Shown here piece after piece: positions 1 to 6,741 of a DNA stretch of 13,470 nt. How positions within the stretch are numbered: the stretch's first letter is position 1; each line of letters opens with the position of its first letter. The DNA lies in contig JAJJLU010000951.1 in the NCBI GenBank assembly GCA_023807065.1, forward strand, positions 1-13,470, given 5' to 3'. The stretch is from Isotricha intestinalis. Its lineage: Eukaryota > Ciliophora > Litostomatea > Vestibuliferida > Isotrichidae. Below the pieces are notes generated by a model that worked only from the letters and a program-made list of their open reading frames with translations, did no database searches and was not told the origin of the DNA. Made by a program: the position numbers and the translations under genes.

Positions 1-27
1 CCCCAATCCCCAATCCCCAATCCCCAA
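1..27. repeat. Telomere, C-strand (CCCCAAT)n
   Basis: Three complete CCCCAAT heptamers (1-7, 8-14, 15-21) and a partial fourth (22-27) sit exactly at the left edge. The C-rich strand at the 5' left end is the orientation expected of a left chromosome terminus. The G-strand unit is ATTGGGG. This is one base longer than the Tetrahymena CCCCAA unit and differs from the spirotrich CCCCAAAA unit. The run is short, probably because the assembly trimmed it. It marks a real chromosome end rather than an internal repeat, since no similar tandem occurs elsewhere in the window. Confidence 0.9.
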
Positions 28-474
28 AAGAAATTGATTAAATAATTAATTAATTAATTAATATTAAAAAAATCTTATTTTAAAAAAAAGCATTCCCAAT
101 TACTTCTAATATCAGACTTCATTTTTTCTTCTTTTTTATCTCTCTTTTTATATTCATTTTTTTTCTCTTTTTGTTCTCGTTGTTCTGTTTTTTGTCTCTT
201 GTATTTTGTCTCTCTTTTTTTTCTCTTTCTCTTTTATGGTCTCTCATTTATCATATTATCTGTTATATATATAATATTCTTATTCTTTTTTTATATTTAT
301 AATAAAATTTTATGTTGCGATTTATTTATTTTCATATGTCTTTTAACATTATTTTTTTTGTTAAAGAAAAAATAAATATTTTTACTTTATACTTATTATT
401 ATAATATTTATTATAATAAGATTGGATTGAATATAATTTAATATATAAAACATCATTCAAAAAAAATAAAATAA
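28..474. other. Short subtelomeric flank and 5' region of the first gene
   Basis: No gene is visible between the telomere and the ATG at 475. The stretch holds a 20-bp TAAT tandem (43-62). It then has a strongly strand-biased pyrimidine tract (about 121-240) made of TCTCT and TTTTT blocks, and finally AT-only sequence up to the start codon. The decamer TTTTGTCTCT occurs twice in the tract (190-199 and 204-213). Promoter and 5' UTR of the selenoprotein gene must lie here, but no named promoter motif can be identified. The absence of long subtelomeric repeats or gene families fits a compact macronuclear chromosome. Confidence 0.6.
43..62. repeat. TAAT tetranucleotide tandem repeat, 5 copies
   Basis: Five uninterrupted TAAT units lie about 15 bp inside the telomere. 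The unit is self-complementary when permuted (TTAA/AATT), so the tract is also palindromic. In a genome this AT-rich a short tetranucleotide run may simply be slippage. Its position next to the telomere addition point is the only reason to record it. Confidence 0.8.
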
Positions 475-822
475 ATGGCAGAACTAAAGACAATTGAACC
501 AGAACAATCAAAATCAAATGGGAAAGAATTAAAAATAACTGGAGAATTTTGTTTTAGATGAGGTTTTGGTGGTGTTGTAAGTAGATTTAAATCTACATTA
601 GTCAACACATTAGTTGACTCAGGTTATAAAGTAACTTATGAAATTGTTCCAATTAAACCAGGAAAAGGAGAATATTATGTTTATGTTGATGATAAAAATA
701 ATGAAAAACAACCTATTTTCAGTAATGATCAAAATAAACATAAAGATGCAGTTATTGGTCATGATGTCAATGAAGATAATGTTAAGGAAGTTATTAAAAA
801 AATAGAAGAAATTCGGGCTTAG
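475..822 (+). CDS. SelW: Selenoprotein W-like (Rdx family) protein, in-frame TGA read as selenocysteine
   Basis: This is a small thioredoxin-fold selenoprotein of 115 residues, probably a cytosolic thiol-redox protein. Reading from ATG 475 to TAG 820-822 crosses one in-frame TGA at 559-561, codon 29. It gives the redox motif C26-F-R-U29 followed by GFGG, as in SelW/Rdx proteins (CxxU then a helix). The order is beta strand (LKITGEF), CxxU, amphipathic helix (about 35-49), strands around KVTYEIVP and EYYVYVDD, and a C-terminal helix (about 100-113). This matches the family's beta-alpha-beta-beta-beta-alpha plan, and the length is slightly above the 85-110 usual. A SECIS hairpin lies about 55 bases past the stop. 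A stop-to-stop search would split the gene in two. It is the first gene from the telomere and converges on the next. SelH- or SelT-type assignment is less likely. Confidence 0.88.
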
Positions 823-876
823 ATATTTTTAATTATGGAAATTTTTTATTATATATTATTTATTTTTTAAAATAAT

Positions 877-957
877 ATTTTTGGTATTTTTGTGATAATG
901 TATTAACGAACTGGTTTTTAATTCCACAGTTATTACATTTGATTCAATATCAAAATA
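877..957 (+). promoter_or_regulatory. SECIS element in the 3' UTR of the SelW-like gene
   Basis: The hairpin has every part of a eukaryotic SECIS. Lower helix: 883-888 (GGTATT) pairs with 946-951 (AATATC), extended by TTTT 879-882 with AAAA 952-955. Non-Watson-Crick quartet: TGAT 893-896 faces TGAT 940-943, giving the tandem G-A/A-G core. Upper helix of 11 positions: AATGTA 897-902 with TACATT 934-939, a T-T mismatch (903/933), then TAAC 904-907 with GTTA 929-932. Unpaired apical AA at 909-910. A mini-stem TGG 912-914 with CCA 924-926 suggests form 2. The base before the quartet is G (GTGA instead of the commoner ATGA). In the family this structure recruits SBP2 and the Sec elongation factor. 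Confidence 0.87.
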
Positions 958-1312
958 ATATTTTATTAGATAAATAATATGGAATAAAAAATAAAATAAA
1001 AAAATTAAACATTAAAGAATTATTAAAAAAAATATATTTTAAAATAAATAATTATAGCTTGATAGAAAAATCTATTATCAAAATAAAACTTATAAAAAGT
1101 TTATAAAAGTTTGTCTGAAATTTTTGCTTCCTTGAATATAAAGCAGCAATTTATTTTTTTTCTATTTTTAAATATAAAAACGACTTTTTTATCTCTTTAA
1201 TTATAATGATATAAAAAAAATAATAATTTGGCTTATATAATAAAATGAATAAATATAAATATTGTCTAAAATCTTCCAAAAAAAAATATAATTTAAATTA
1301 AAATAAAAGAAA
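958..1312. other. Convergent intergenic region, no gene seen
   Basis: This AT-only spacer lies between the SECIS of the selenoprotein gene and the stop codon of the minus-strand gene at 1313, so it should hold both 3' UTRs. All frames are closed by frequent stops. A small hairpin (ATAGA 1062-1066 with TCTAT 1071-1075, loop AAAA) is visible but too weak to name. No tRNA or other RNA gene is recognisable. Confidence 0.6.
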
Positions 1313-2311
1313 TTAATGCTTAAATAAATCTCCAATATAATTTCTTGCAGTTCGATTTTTATTAGGAATAATGAAAGCATAAGGATTATATTTTTCTCCC
1401 ATTTCTTTTTGATTTGAATTTCTAACAATCCTAATTTTTTGTTTCTGATTTGCAATTGAGCAAACATCAGGTAATTTATATTTCATTCTAAATTTACATG
1501 AAGTTTGATTCATTAAATTTCTATTTAATTTTTCATTTTCTATTTTTTCTATTTCTTCATTATTTAATCCTTCTTTATAATATTTCTCCATTGAATAACT
1601 TAAATTTTTAGTATAATTTTTAAAAGTATCTGAAATTGGTTTTTCTAATTGATTAAAATTTATATTTTTTTGAGAATTACTTGTTAATCTTGTTTTATAT
1701 AGAAGTTTCTTTATTTTATATTTATATCTTTCTCCATTATTTTTAAAATTTAAAGATTGATTATAACCAAAAATTCCAAAAAAATTTTTTGGTTTTCTGT
1801 ATTCTTTAAAAAAATGTTTTGAAGTTGTGTTTTTTGGATTAAAAGGAATATATTCTAGAATATTTTCAGAATAAATATTATTTGGTTTTAAATTTTTATA
1901 ATTAATATTTTCTTGACTTTGACTTTTTCTCATTAATTTTGTTTCGTTATTAAAATTTGTTTGATAATTTTCATTATTGTCGTTTTTATAATCACAATTA
2001 TCATTATCATTATCATTATCATTAACATTTATTTGGTTTTGATATACATTATCTTCATTTATATTATCATTTAAATTAGTTTCATTTTTCATTTCTCTAA
2101 TTTTATTATCTTGTTCTTTTAATAAAGTATTATAATCAATCCCAACAATACTTTTAAAAACAAAAGGATCAGTTCTTTTAAGATAATGTACATTATGAGA
2201 TTGATTAGAATAATATTTTCTTCTTCCTTTATCATCTAAAGGATAAATATTAAATTTTTTTGTTTCAGAAAATGGTTTTTTCCAATAAGAATAAATATCT
2301 ATATTATACAT
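1313..2311 (-). CDS. Asn/Asp-rich protein of unknown function (332 aa)
   Basis: I do not recognise a family. The frame runs from ATG (2311-2309) to TAA (1315-1313) without interruption. The N-terminal 60 residues (MYNIDIYSYWKKPFSETKK onward) and the C-terminal 30 look ordered and rich in aromatic and basic residues. The middle, about 65-130, is low-complexity Asn/Asp, including an Asn-Asp run made by a hexamer DNA repeat. The C-terminus (EKYNPYAF, then NRTARNYIGDLFKH) is the most motif-like part and the best query for homologues. No signal peptide, membrane segment or catalytic motif is visible. It is the last of three consecutive minus-strand genes, 72 bp below its upstream neighbour, and converges on the selenoprotein gene. 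A cytoskeletal or axonemal role is only a guess from style. Confidence 0.75.
   Translation of the reverse strand: MYNIDIYSYWKKPFSETKKFNIYPLDDKGRRKYYSNQSHNVHYLKRTDPFVFKSIVGIDYNTLLKEQDNKIREMKNETNLNDNINEDNVYQNQINVNDNDNDNDNCDYKNDNNENYQTNFNNETKLMRKSQSQENINYKNLKPNNIYSENILEYIPFNPKNTTSKHFFKEYRKPKNFFGIFGYNQSLNFKNNGERYKYKIKKLLYKTRLTSNSQKNINFNQLEKPISDTFKNYTKNLSYSMEKYYKEGLNNEEIEKIENEKLNRNLMNQTSCKFRMKYKLPDVCSIANQKQKIRIVRNSNQKEMGEKYNPYAFIIPNKNRTARNYIGDLFKH
1997..2024 (-). repeat. ATTATC hexamer microsatellite encoding (Asn-Asp)n
   Basis: The plus strand shows four to five copies of ATTATC. On the coding minus strand this is AATGAT repeated, giving an alternating Asn-Asp run at about residues 96-104. Because the unit is two codons long, length changes stay in frame. 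It is probably a length-variable disordered linker. Confidence 0.8.
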
Positions 2312-2383
2312 TTTTATTATTTATTTTTTTTTTATTTATATTTATTTTATAATATAAATATTAACAAAAAAAGTTTGTTATGT

Positions 2384-2887
2384 TCAAATGTCTTTACTTT
2401 GTTCTGTTATTTCTTCTTTTTCTAATAAATTATTATTTTTAATTGGCATAGTTTTTCTTAATTCATTCTTAGTTAATTTCTCATTATCTTTTTCAATAAA
2501 ATTTTTAAAATTCAAAAACCAAATTTCATATCTTTTATCTTCATCATATAACCAAGTATACATTTCATAAAAGTCACAAATTCTTCTTTTAATTTCTATT
2601 AAATTACAATTGGGATATTTTTCTAATAAAGTAATAACTTTATTAATACAATCTTTTATTTCATCTAAATAAGGAATTCTTTTTTTTAAATCTTCTTCAT
2701 TAAATCCTTCTATATTTATTGTTGAAGGTTTAAAATTATTATCGTCTAAATATGTTAATAAATCATTTTGTTCAACTGTTGCATCTTCGATTTTTTCTTT
2801 TAAATATGATATTATCTCTTCTATTGAATTTGAATTTAGTATTTCTTCTGAAAAATCATCTCGAGGAGTTTCACAACAATTTCCCAT
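2384..2887 (-). CDS. Small helical protein with predicted myristoylation/palmitoylation N-terminus (MGNCC)
   Basis: This 167-residue protein begins MGNCCETPRDDF. Gly2 followed by Asn and a small/polar context is the N-myristoyltransferase pattern, and Cys4/Cys5 directly after it are typical palmitoylation sites, so the protein is predicted to sit on the inner face of a membrane. The rest is acidic and helical: helices at about 22-36 and 62-88, then an aromatic-rich stretch around YEMYTWLYDEDKRYEIWFLNF (about 107-127). A Lys/Glu-rich tail follows. No EF-hand, kinase or GTPase motif is present, so the soluble function is unknown. The ATG is firm: the MGNCC start is meaningful and the upstream bases are AT-only with stops. 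It lies between two other minus-strand genes. Confidence 0.78.
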   Translation of the reverse strand: MGNCCETPRDDFSEEILNSNSIEEIISYLKEKIEDATVEQNDLLTYLDDNNFKPSTINIEGFNEEDLKKRIPYLDEIKDCINKVITLLEKYPNCNLIEIKRRICDFYEMYTWLYDEDKRYEIWFLNFKNFIEKDNEKLTKNELRKTMPIKNNNLLEKEEITEQSKDI

Positions 2888-3025
2888 TTTATAATAATTT
2901 TTTTTTAAATATATTTTTTTTTTAAAAAAGTAACAATTTTTAATAGAAAAGAAAAACTAAATATTAAGGAAAATATTTTATTAAAAAATTTAAATACCTT
3001 TGATTTATATATTTTATATTATTTT

Positions 3026-4128
3026 TTAATCTATATTTTTTTCGATACATGATATATCCCATTCAAAATTACTTCTTTTACTAATAATACTTACATTTGT
3101 TGTTAAATAATTTCCAATTTTAGGATAAATATTTCTTAATATTGATATATTAATATTTTTATCATCAATTCCAATTTCAGATTTTGTTATATCATTATCT
3201 TCATTATTTTCTTTATTCTTATTTTTATATATATTATTATTACTTTTAATTTTTAATTTCTCATTTATTTTCTTTAATTTAGATATTGAATTTTGTAAAA
3301 AAAAAATTTTGGAAGAATAAAATTTTATTAAAGAATCATACTTATTTATTTCTTCAAATCCATTATTTTTTTTAACATAATCAGTTTGTGTTAATAAAAT
3401 ATTTTCTCTTATTTTTAATTGAACATTATCTTTATTAAAATGTGTATATTTGTTTTTAAAATTTTTATATCAGATTCAACATTAATTTTAGTAAGTTTTA
3501 AATTTTCATTTTCCATAATATACATATTAATGTTGTTTGAATTAATTAAAGCATTTCTGCCATATTTTTTAAAATGTTTTTTCATATATTTTTCAACATC
3601 AAAAAATTTTTTTTGGTATTTTTTTAACATTACTTCTTTTCTAATTGAATTGCCTTTTATTTCTTCATATTGAGCTTTATAAGATAAAAAATTCTCATTT
3701 TTTGTTCTTTTTTTTTCTTCAAAAATTTGATTATCCATTAAAATTTTACCATTAATTTTTTTTTTCTCTTTTATTAAATTCCCTTTTTTATCAAATAAAA
3801 TTTCTATTTTTTTTAATTTCTTAATTAACTTTTTCTCTTCTTCTTTTATATTCTTATAAGATGAAAAAATTGTATTAATTAAATTTAAATTTAATTTGAA
3901 TGTGTTGTTAAGATCAAAAATATAATTCTTTGGTTCTATTTTTTTTGATAACACTTTATCTCTATATGATTGAAAAGTATAACTTAATCCTTGAAGAGAA
4001 AGAAGACGTTCTCTTTTATAAAATGTTTTTCTTTTATTGTTTTCTTCAATTTTTCTTCAATTCTAATTTTTTTAAGAAATTTTATACTTTGGTAACTGAC
4101 TTTTTTGTTTTTTATCTTTTTTTAACAT
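3026..4128 (-). CDS. Coiled-coil protein of unknown function with a tiny intron and an apparent one-base frameshift
   Basis: The conspicuous open frame (3415-3954) has no ATG of its own; its apparent start codon is GTG. Upstream on the minus strand an ATG at 4128 begins MLKKDKKQKSQLPK and joins the main frame if a short intron (4087 to 4055) is removed. At the other end the frame closes on TAA at 3415. The -1 frame, however, continues with the same Lys/Glu/Asn heptad composition to a TAA at 3026-3028, ending near FEWDISCIEKNID. One extra T in the T4 run (plus-strand AAAA 3437-3440) unites both halves into about 356 residues. The central part, roughly 80-280, is long amphipathic coiled coil, including QKKFFDVEKYMKKHFKKYG. 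No enzyme motif is visible. Homopolymer sequencing error is more likely than a pseudogene or programmed frameshift, but the sequence alone cannot decide. Confidence 0.6.
4055..4087 (-). other. Candidate 25-33 nt spliceosomal intron
   Basis: On the minus strand the sequence starts GTATAAAATTTC at 4087. It contains a TTAG acceptor at 4063 (25 nt) and an AAG acceptor at 4055 (33 nt). The 33-nt version splices the ATG exon directly into the long downstream frame. The 25-nt version, with the GTA...TAG ends usual in ciliates, needs one extra A in the following A-run (4050-4054). Either way the in-frame TAA inside the intron is removed. Confidence 0.5.
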
Positions 4129-4383
4129 TTATTTCAAATTAAAATATTTAAAATTATTTTTATTTCCTTTAATTTTTCATTATTTATTAAATAAATCAAA
4201 AAATCTTTATTCAAAAAATAAAAATGAAAATATATCATAAATAAAAAAAAGATAAATATATCTGAATTTGAAAAAAAATTAAAACATAATTAAAAAAAAG
4301 AACTCTTTTTTTTATAAACATAAATAAGTAACTGAGAGATAAATATTCAAATAATTAATTTTAATAATACAAAAATTAGGTGA
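4129..4383. promoter_or_regulatory. Divergent intergenic spacer (shared promoter region)
   Basis: These 255 bp separate the start codons of the minus-strand coiled-coil gene and the plus-strand 472-residue gene, so both 5' UTRs and promoters must fit here. The sequence is A-rich on the plus strand with several AAAAAA blocks and no recognisable element. The bases just before ATG 4384 read ATTAG then GTGA, which could be the end of a 5'-UTR intron. Confidence 0.5.
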
Positions 4384-5802
4384 ATGGAAAATTTAAAATG
4401 TAAAATAACAGAATGTTTAAAAAATATAGAAAATAAATTTAAAAACACAATAAACAAAGAAATTAAAATTGTAGAAAGTAGAAAAAAAATAACATACTAT
4501 TCAGTATATACTTTTGATAAAGAAGCCTTTATAAATATTTTTAATTACATAATTTTAATAAAACAAAATTGTTTTAAAGAATGTATTGATATATTAAAAT
4601 ATACTGTTCAAAATTGTGTCAATGTAATTTCAACAAATAATTTATCAGAAAAAGAAAAAGTTCTAATTTTATTTTCTGCTTGTTTTCTTCATTATTATTC
4701 AAAATTTGGATATAATATTTCAAATTCTTTTGAAGAATTTTATACAAATGAATTTAATGAAGTTTTAAAAGATTTTCATATTTCAATTTTAAATTATGAA
4801 TGTTTTAAACAATTTTCTCTTTCTTTTTATGATAAATTAAAGTATGTAATTCAAAAAAATGAAATTCAATATTCTGATATATGTAAATATTATAAATATT
4901 ACAATGCTCAAAAAATTGAAATTAAAAACCCAAATTCTGCTTTTATTCCAATTCAAAATAATAATCCAATTGAAGTTTTAAAATATAGATTAAACCAAAA
5001 GAATATTTTAAAAAAAAAAAATTTCTTGTCTAAAATGGTTTCTGTAAAAGAACATTTAATTGATGTTGTTTTAGAGTTAGATAAAAAAAATGAATTCACA
5101 AACAATAAAAAAGAAGAAATTATAGAAATGTTAAAGCAAATATCAAATAATACAAATTCTTTAATTAATAATGAAATGGAAAATGAAGAAGAAAAAAATA
5201 AAAATGAATTAAATTATAATTCAATAAAGAATAATATTTCTTCAACAGGAAATTCTTCTTTTTATTCAAAAAGAATTCTCTCAGAATTACAAAAATGTGA
5301 TTTTTCAGAAGAATTACAAAATAAAATAAATGAAATAAGTGAAAAAGTCTTTGATTTATTTTTAGATGTTTTAATATATTATGGTGAAAGAAGTATAAAT
5401 ATAATAAAACCCTTTATTTGTTATATTGTTGAAATAAATTCAAATATAATTAAAATTTTACCTGAATATCAAAATTTAAAAGAAAATATTATTATTAGAT
5501 TTATTGTTCCCGCTATTGAAATTTATCATAGAGTTTTTGAAATTTATGCTTCAATTTATGATTTAAAATTAACTAATTTAAATACTTTTAATAATATTTT
5601 ATCCTTAAGACATTTTGAAGTTAAATATTCTTCTCCTTTATTTATTTTCTTTAAATCTTTAACTAATGAAATGACTTTAAATAGAGATAAAGTTAAAAAT
5701 CATATGGATGAAATTCTTGAAAGTTGGAATAATAAATTGATTCATATTTGGAATGAAATTATTGGCACTAAAGGAAAAGAATTAACGCATTTTGTAATAT
5801 AA
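4384..5802 (+). CDS. All-helical protein of unknown function (472 aa)
   Basis: The frame is uninterrupted from ATG 4384 (TGA four bases upstream) to TAA 5800-5802. I do not recognise the family. Residues 1-220 are helical and rich in Cys, Phe and Tyr (for example LILFSACFLHYYSKFGYN). A Glu/Asn-rich linker about 228-290 is low complexity. The C-terminal half (about 300-472) is again helical with hydrophobic heptads (FDLFLDVLIYYGER, IKPFICYIVEINSN) and ends GTKGKELTHFVI. The hydrophobic helices carry charges and look like the core of a helical bundle rather than membrane spans. No signal peptide is present. It is divergent from the coiled-coil gene, and about 940 bp of mostly unexplained DNA follows it. 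A scaffold or trafficking adaptor is possible but not supported by any motif. Confidence 0.78.
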   Translation: MENLKCKITECLKNIENKFKNTINKEIKIVESRKKITYYSVYTFDKEAFINIFNYIILIKQNCFKECIDILKYTVQNCVNVISTNNLSEKEKVLILFSACFLHYYSKFGYNISNSFEEFYTNEFNEVLKDFHISILNYECFKQFSLSFYDKLKYVIQKNEIQYSDICKYYKYYNAQKIEIKNPNSAFIPIQNNNPIEVLKYRLNQKNILKKKNFLSKMVSVKEHLIDVVLELDKKNEFTNNKKEEIIEMLKQISNNTNSLINNEMENEEEKNKNELNYNSIKNNISSTGNSSFYSKRILSELQKCDFSEELQNKINEISEKVFDLFLDVLIYYGERSINIIKPFICYIVEINSNIIKILPEYQNLKENIIIRFIVPAIEIYHRVFEIYASIYDLKLTNLNTFNNILSLRHFEVKYSSPLFIFFKSLTNEMTLNRDKVKNHMDEILESWNNKLIHIWNEIIGTKGKELTHFVI

Positions 5803-5914
5803 AATTCACTTAAATATAATTTGAAGTAGTGTGGGTTTTTAATTAAAATTAGTTTTAGAGTAACTAATTAGTTTGAAAAATTTTTATGATTAAAATTTAT
5901 TTTTATATATAAAA

Positions 5915-6565
5915 TTAACTTACTAAAACATTATTTTTATATATTGGGATATCATAAATGCCCAATTAAGCATCATAAAGGCTTTTGTCAATAAAACTTT
6001 TAAATTGTATAATTCATTCTTTTTCTTTAAGATAAAATAATATCAATGGGAACACAAATATCTTTACTTTCTCTAAAAATACATAAATATTAATAATGTA
6101 TTGTAAATCCTAGGATTTTTTTATAAAACTAGAAAGTAGATTTTTGAAAGTATCCCGTTCATTATAATTAATATAATAATTAATTCAAAGTAATAATCTA
6201 AAAATAGAAATCTTTGTGTTATATCATTTGAATAATGTTAATTTCTTCCTCCTAAAATATATTTATTTTTTAATCGGCATGATGATAAAACTGAATTTTT
6301 CCGTTTTATTCCTTTTTCTTGGAAAATATCAATTGCTTTGTTTTATTATATTAAAAGATATTATCTTTCAAATATAATATTATATTTATTGATGAAGAAT
6401 TTAAATATAATGGAATATTTATTTTAAATTCTCTATTGAGTTTAATTCTAATAAAATTCTTAATATACGATAATTTACATGTAAAATGTTTGTTATCTCA
6501 TATTTATTTTCTGAATTTTTTTCCATTTTCAAATGATATTCATGTTTGAGTTCAGATTTAAAAAT
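5915..6565 (-). pseudogene. Possible decayed minus-strand gene inside the 5803-6741 gap, Kelch-like at best
   Basis: No intact gene lies between 5803 and 6741. Four minus-strand segments in shifting frames read like protein: 6565-6419 (48 codons, includes MEKNSENKYEITNILHVNY), 6497-6351 (includes LNSSSINI and LKDNIF), 6342-6121 (includes SSCRLKNKYILGGRN, one internal TAA) and 6184-5915 (three internal stops). Spacing of the SSS...LKDNIF and SSC...KYILGG pieces, about 50 residues, recalls Kelch repeats. In DNA this AT-rich an open run of 45-50 codons is expected about once by chance over such a stretch. The case therefore rests on several overlapping pieces on one strand and their composition. 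Alternatives are 5' regulatory DNA of the gene at 6742 or a non-coding RNA. The rest of the gap (5803-5914 and 6566-6741) shows nothing. Confidence 0.28.
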
Positions 6566-6741
6566 TTAAAAGTTGAATGTATTAATTGAATATATAATTA
6601 ATCTCAACACTTTCATTATATTCATTTAATAATTATAAAAAGAATCGAGTAAAAACAAAAAATAAATAAAAAACATTTATTAAATAATGCATTTTTCATT
6701 TTTGATTTTTATTGAATAAAAATATAAAATAATTATAAAAA

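Noticed and set aside
1201..1467. Minus-strand 88-residue hydrophobic frame overlapping the end of the 332-residue gene
   Set aside because: It overlaps the better-supported gene in another frame of the same strand and runs out into AT-only spacer. It is a composition artefact.
3085..3098. GTAAGTATTATTAG on the minus strand near the end of the coiled-coil gene, looking like a 14-15 nt heterotrich-type intron
   Set aside because: The unspliced frame stays open through it to a natural end. Removing it, or using the next AG acceptors, leads at once to a stop.
3952..3954. GTG as the start codon of the 3415-3954 frame
   Set aside because: Eukaryotic nuclear genes very rarely start on GTG, and the frame continues upstream. 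The ATG at 4128 with a short intron explains it better.
3419..4142. Plus-strand open frames rich in Phe, Ile and Leu opposite the coiled-coil gene
   Set aside because: They are antisense shadows of Lys/Asn-rich coding DNA and have no recognisable domain. The minus strand gives the coherent coiled coil.
6279..6513. C box (ATGATGA) and D box (CTGA) words suggesting a C/D snoRNA
   Set aside because: The nearest pair is only a few bases apart and the next candidate pair is about 120 nt apart, without a terminal stem. Such short words are common in AT-rich DNA.
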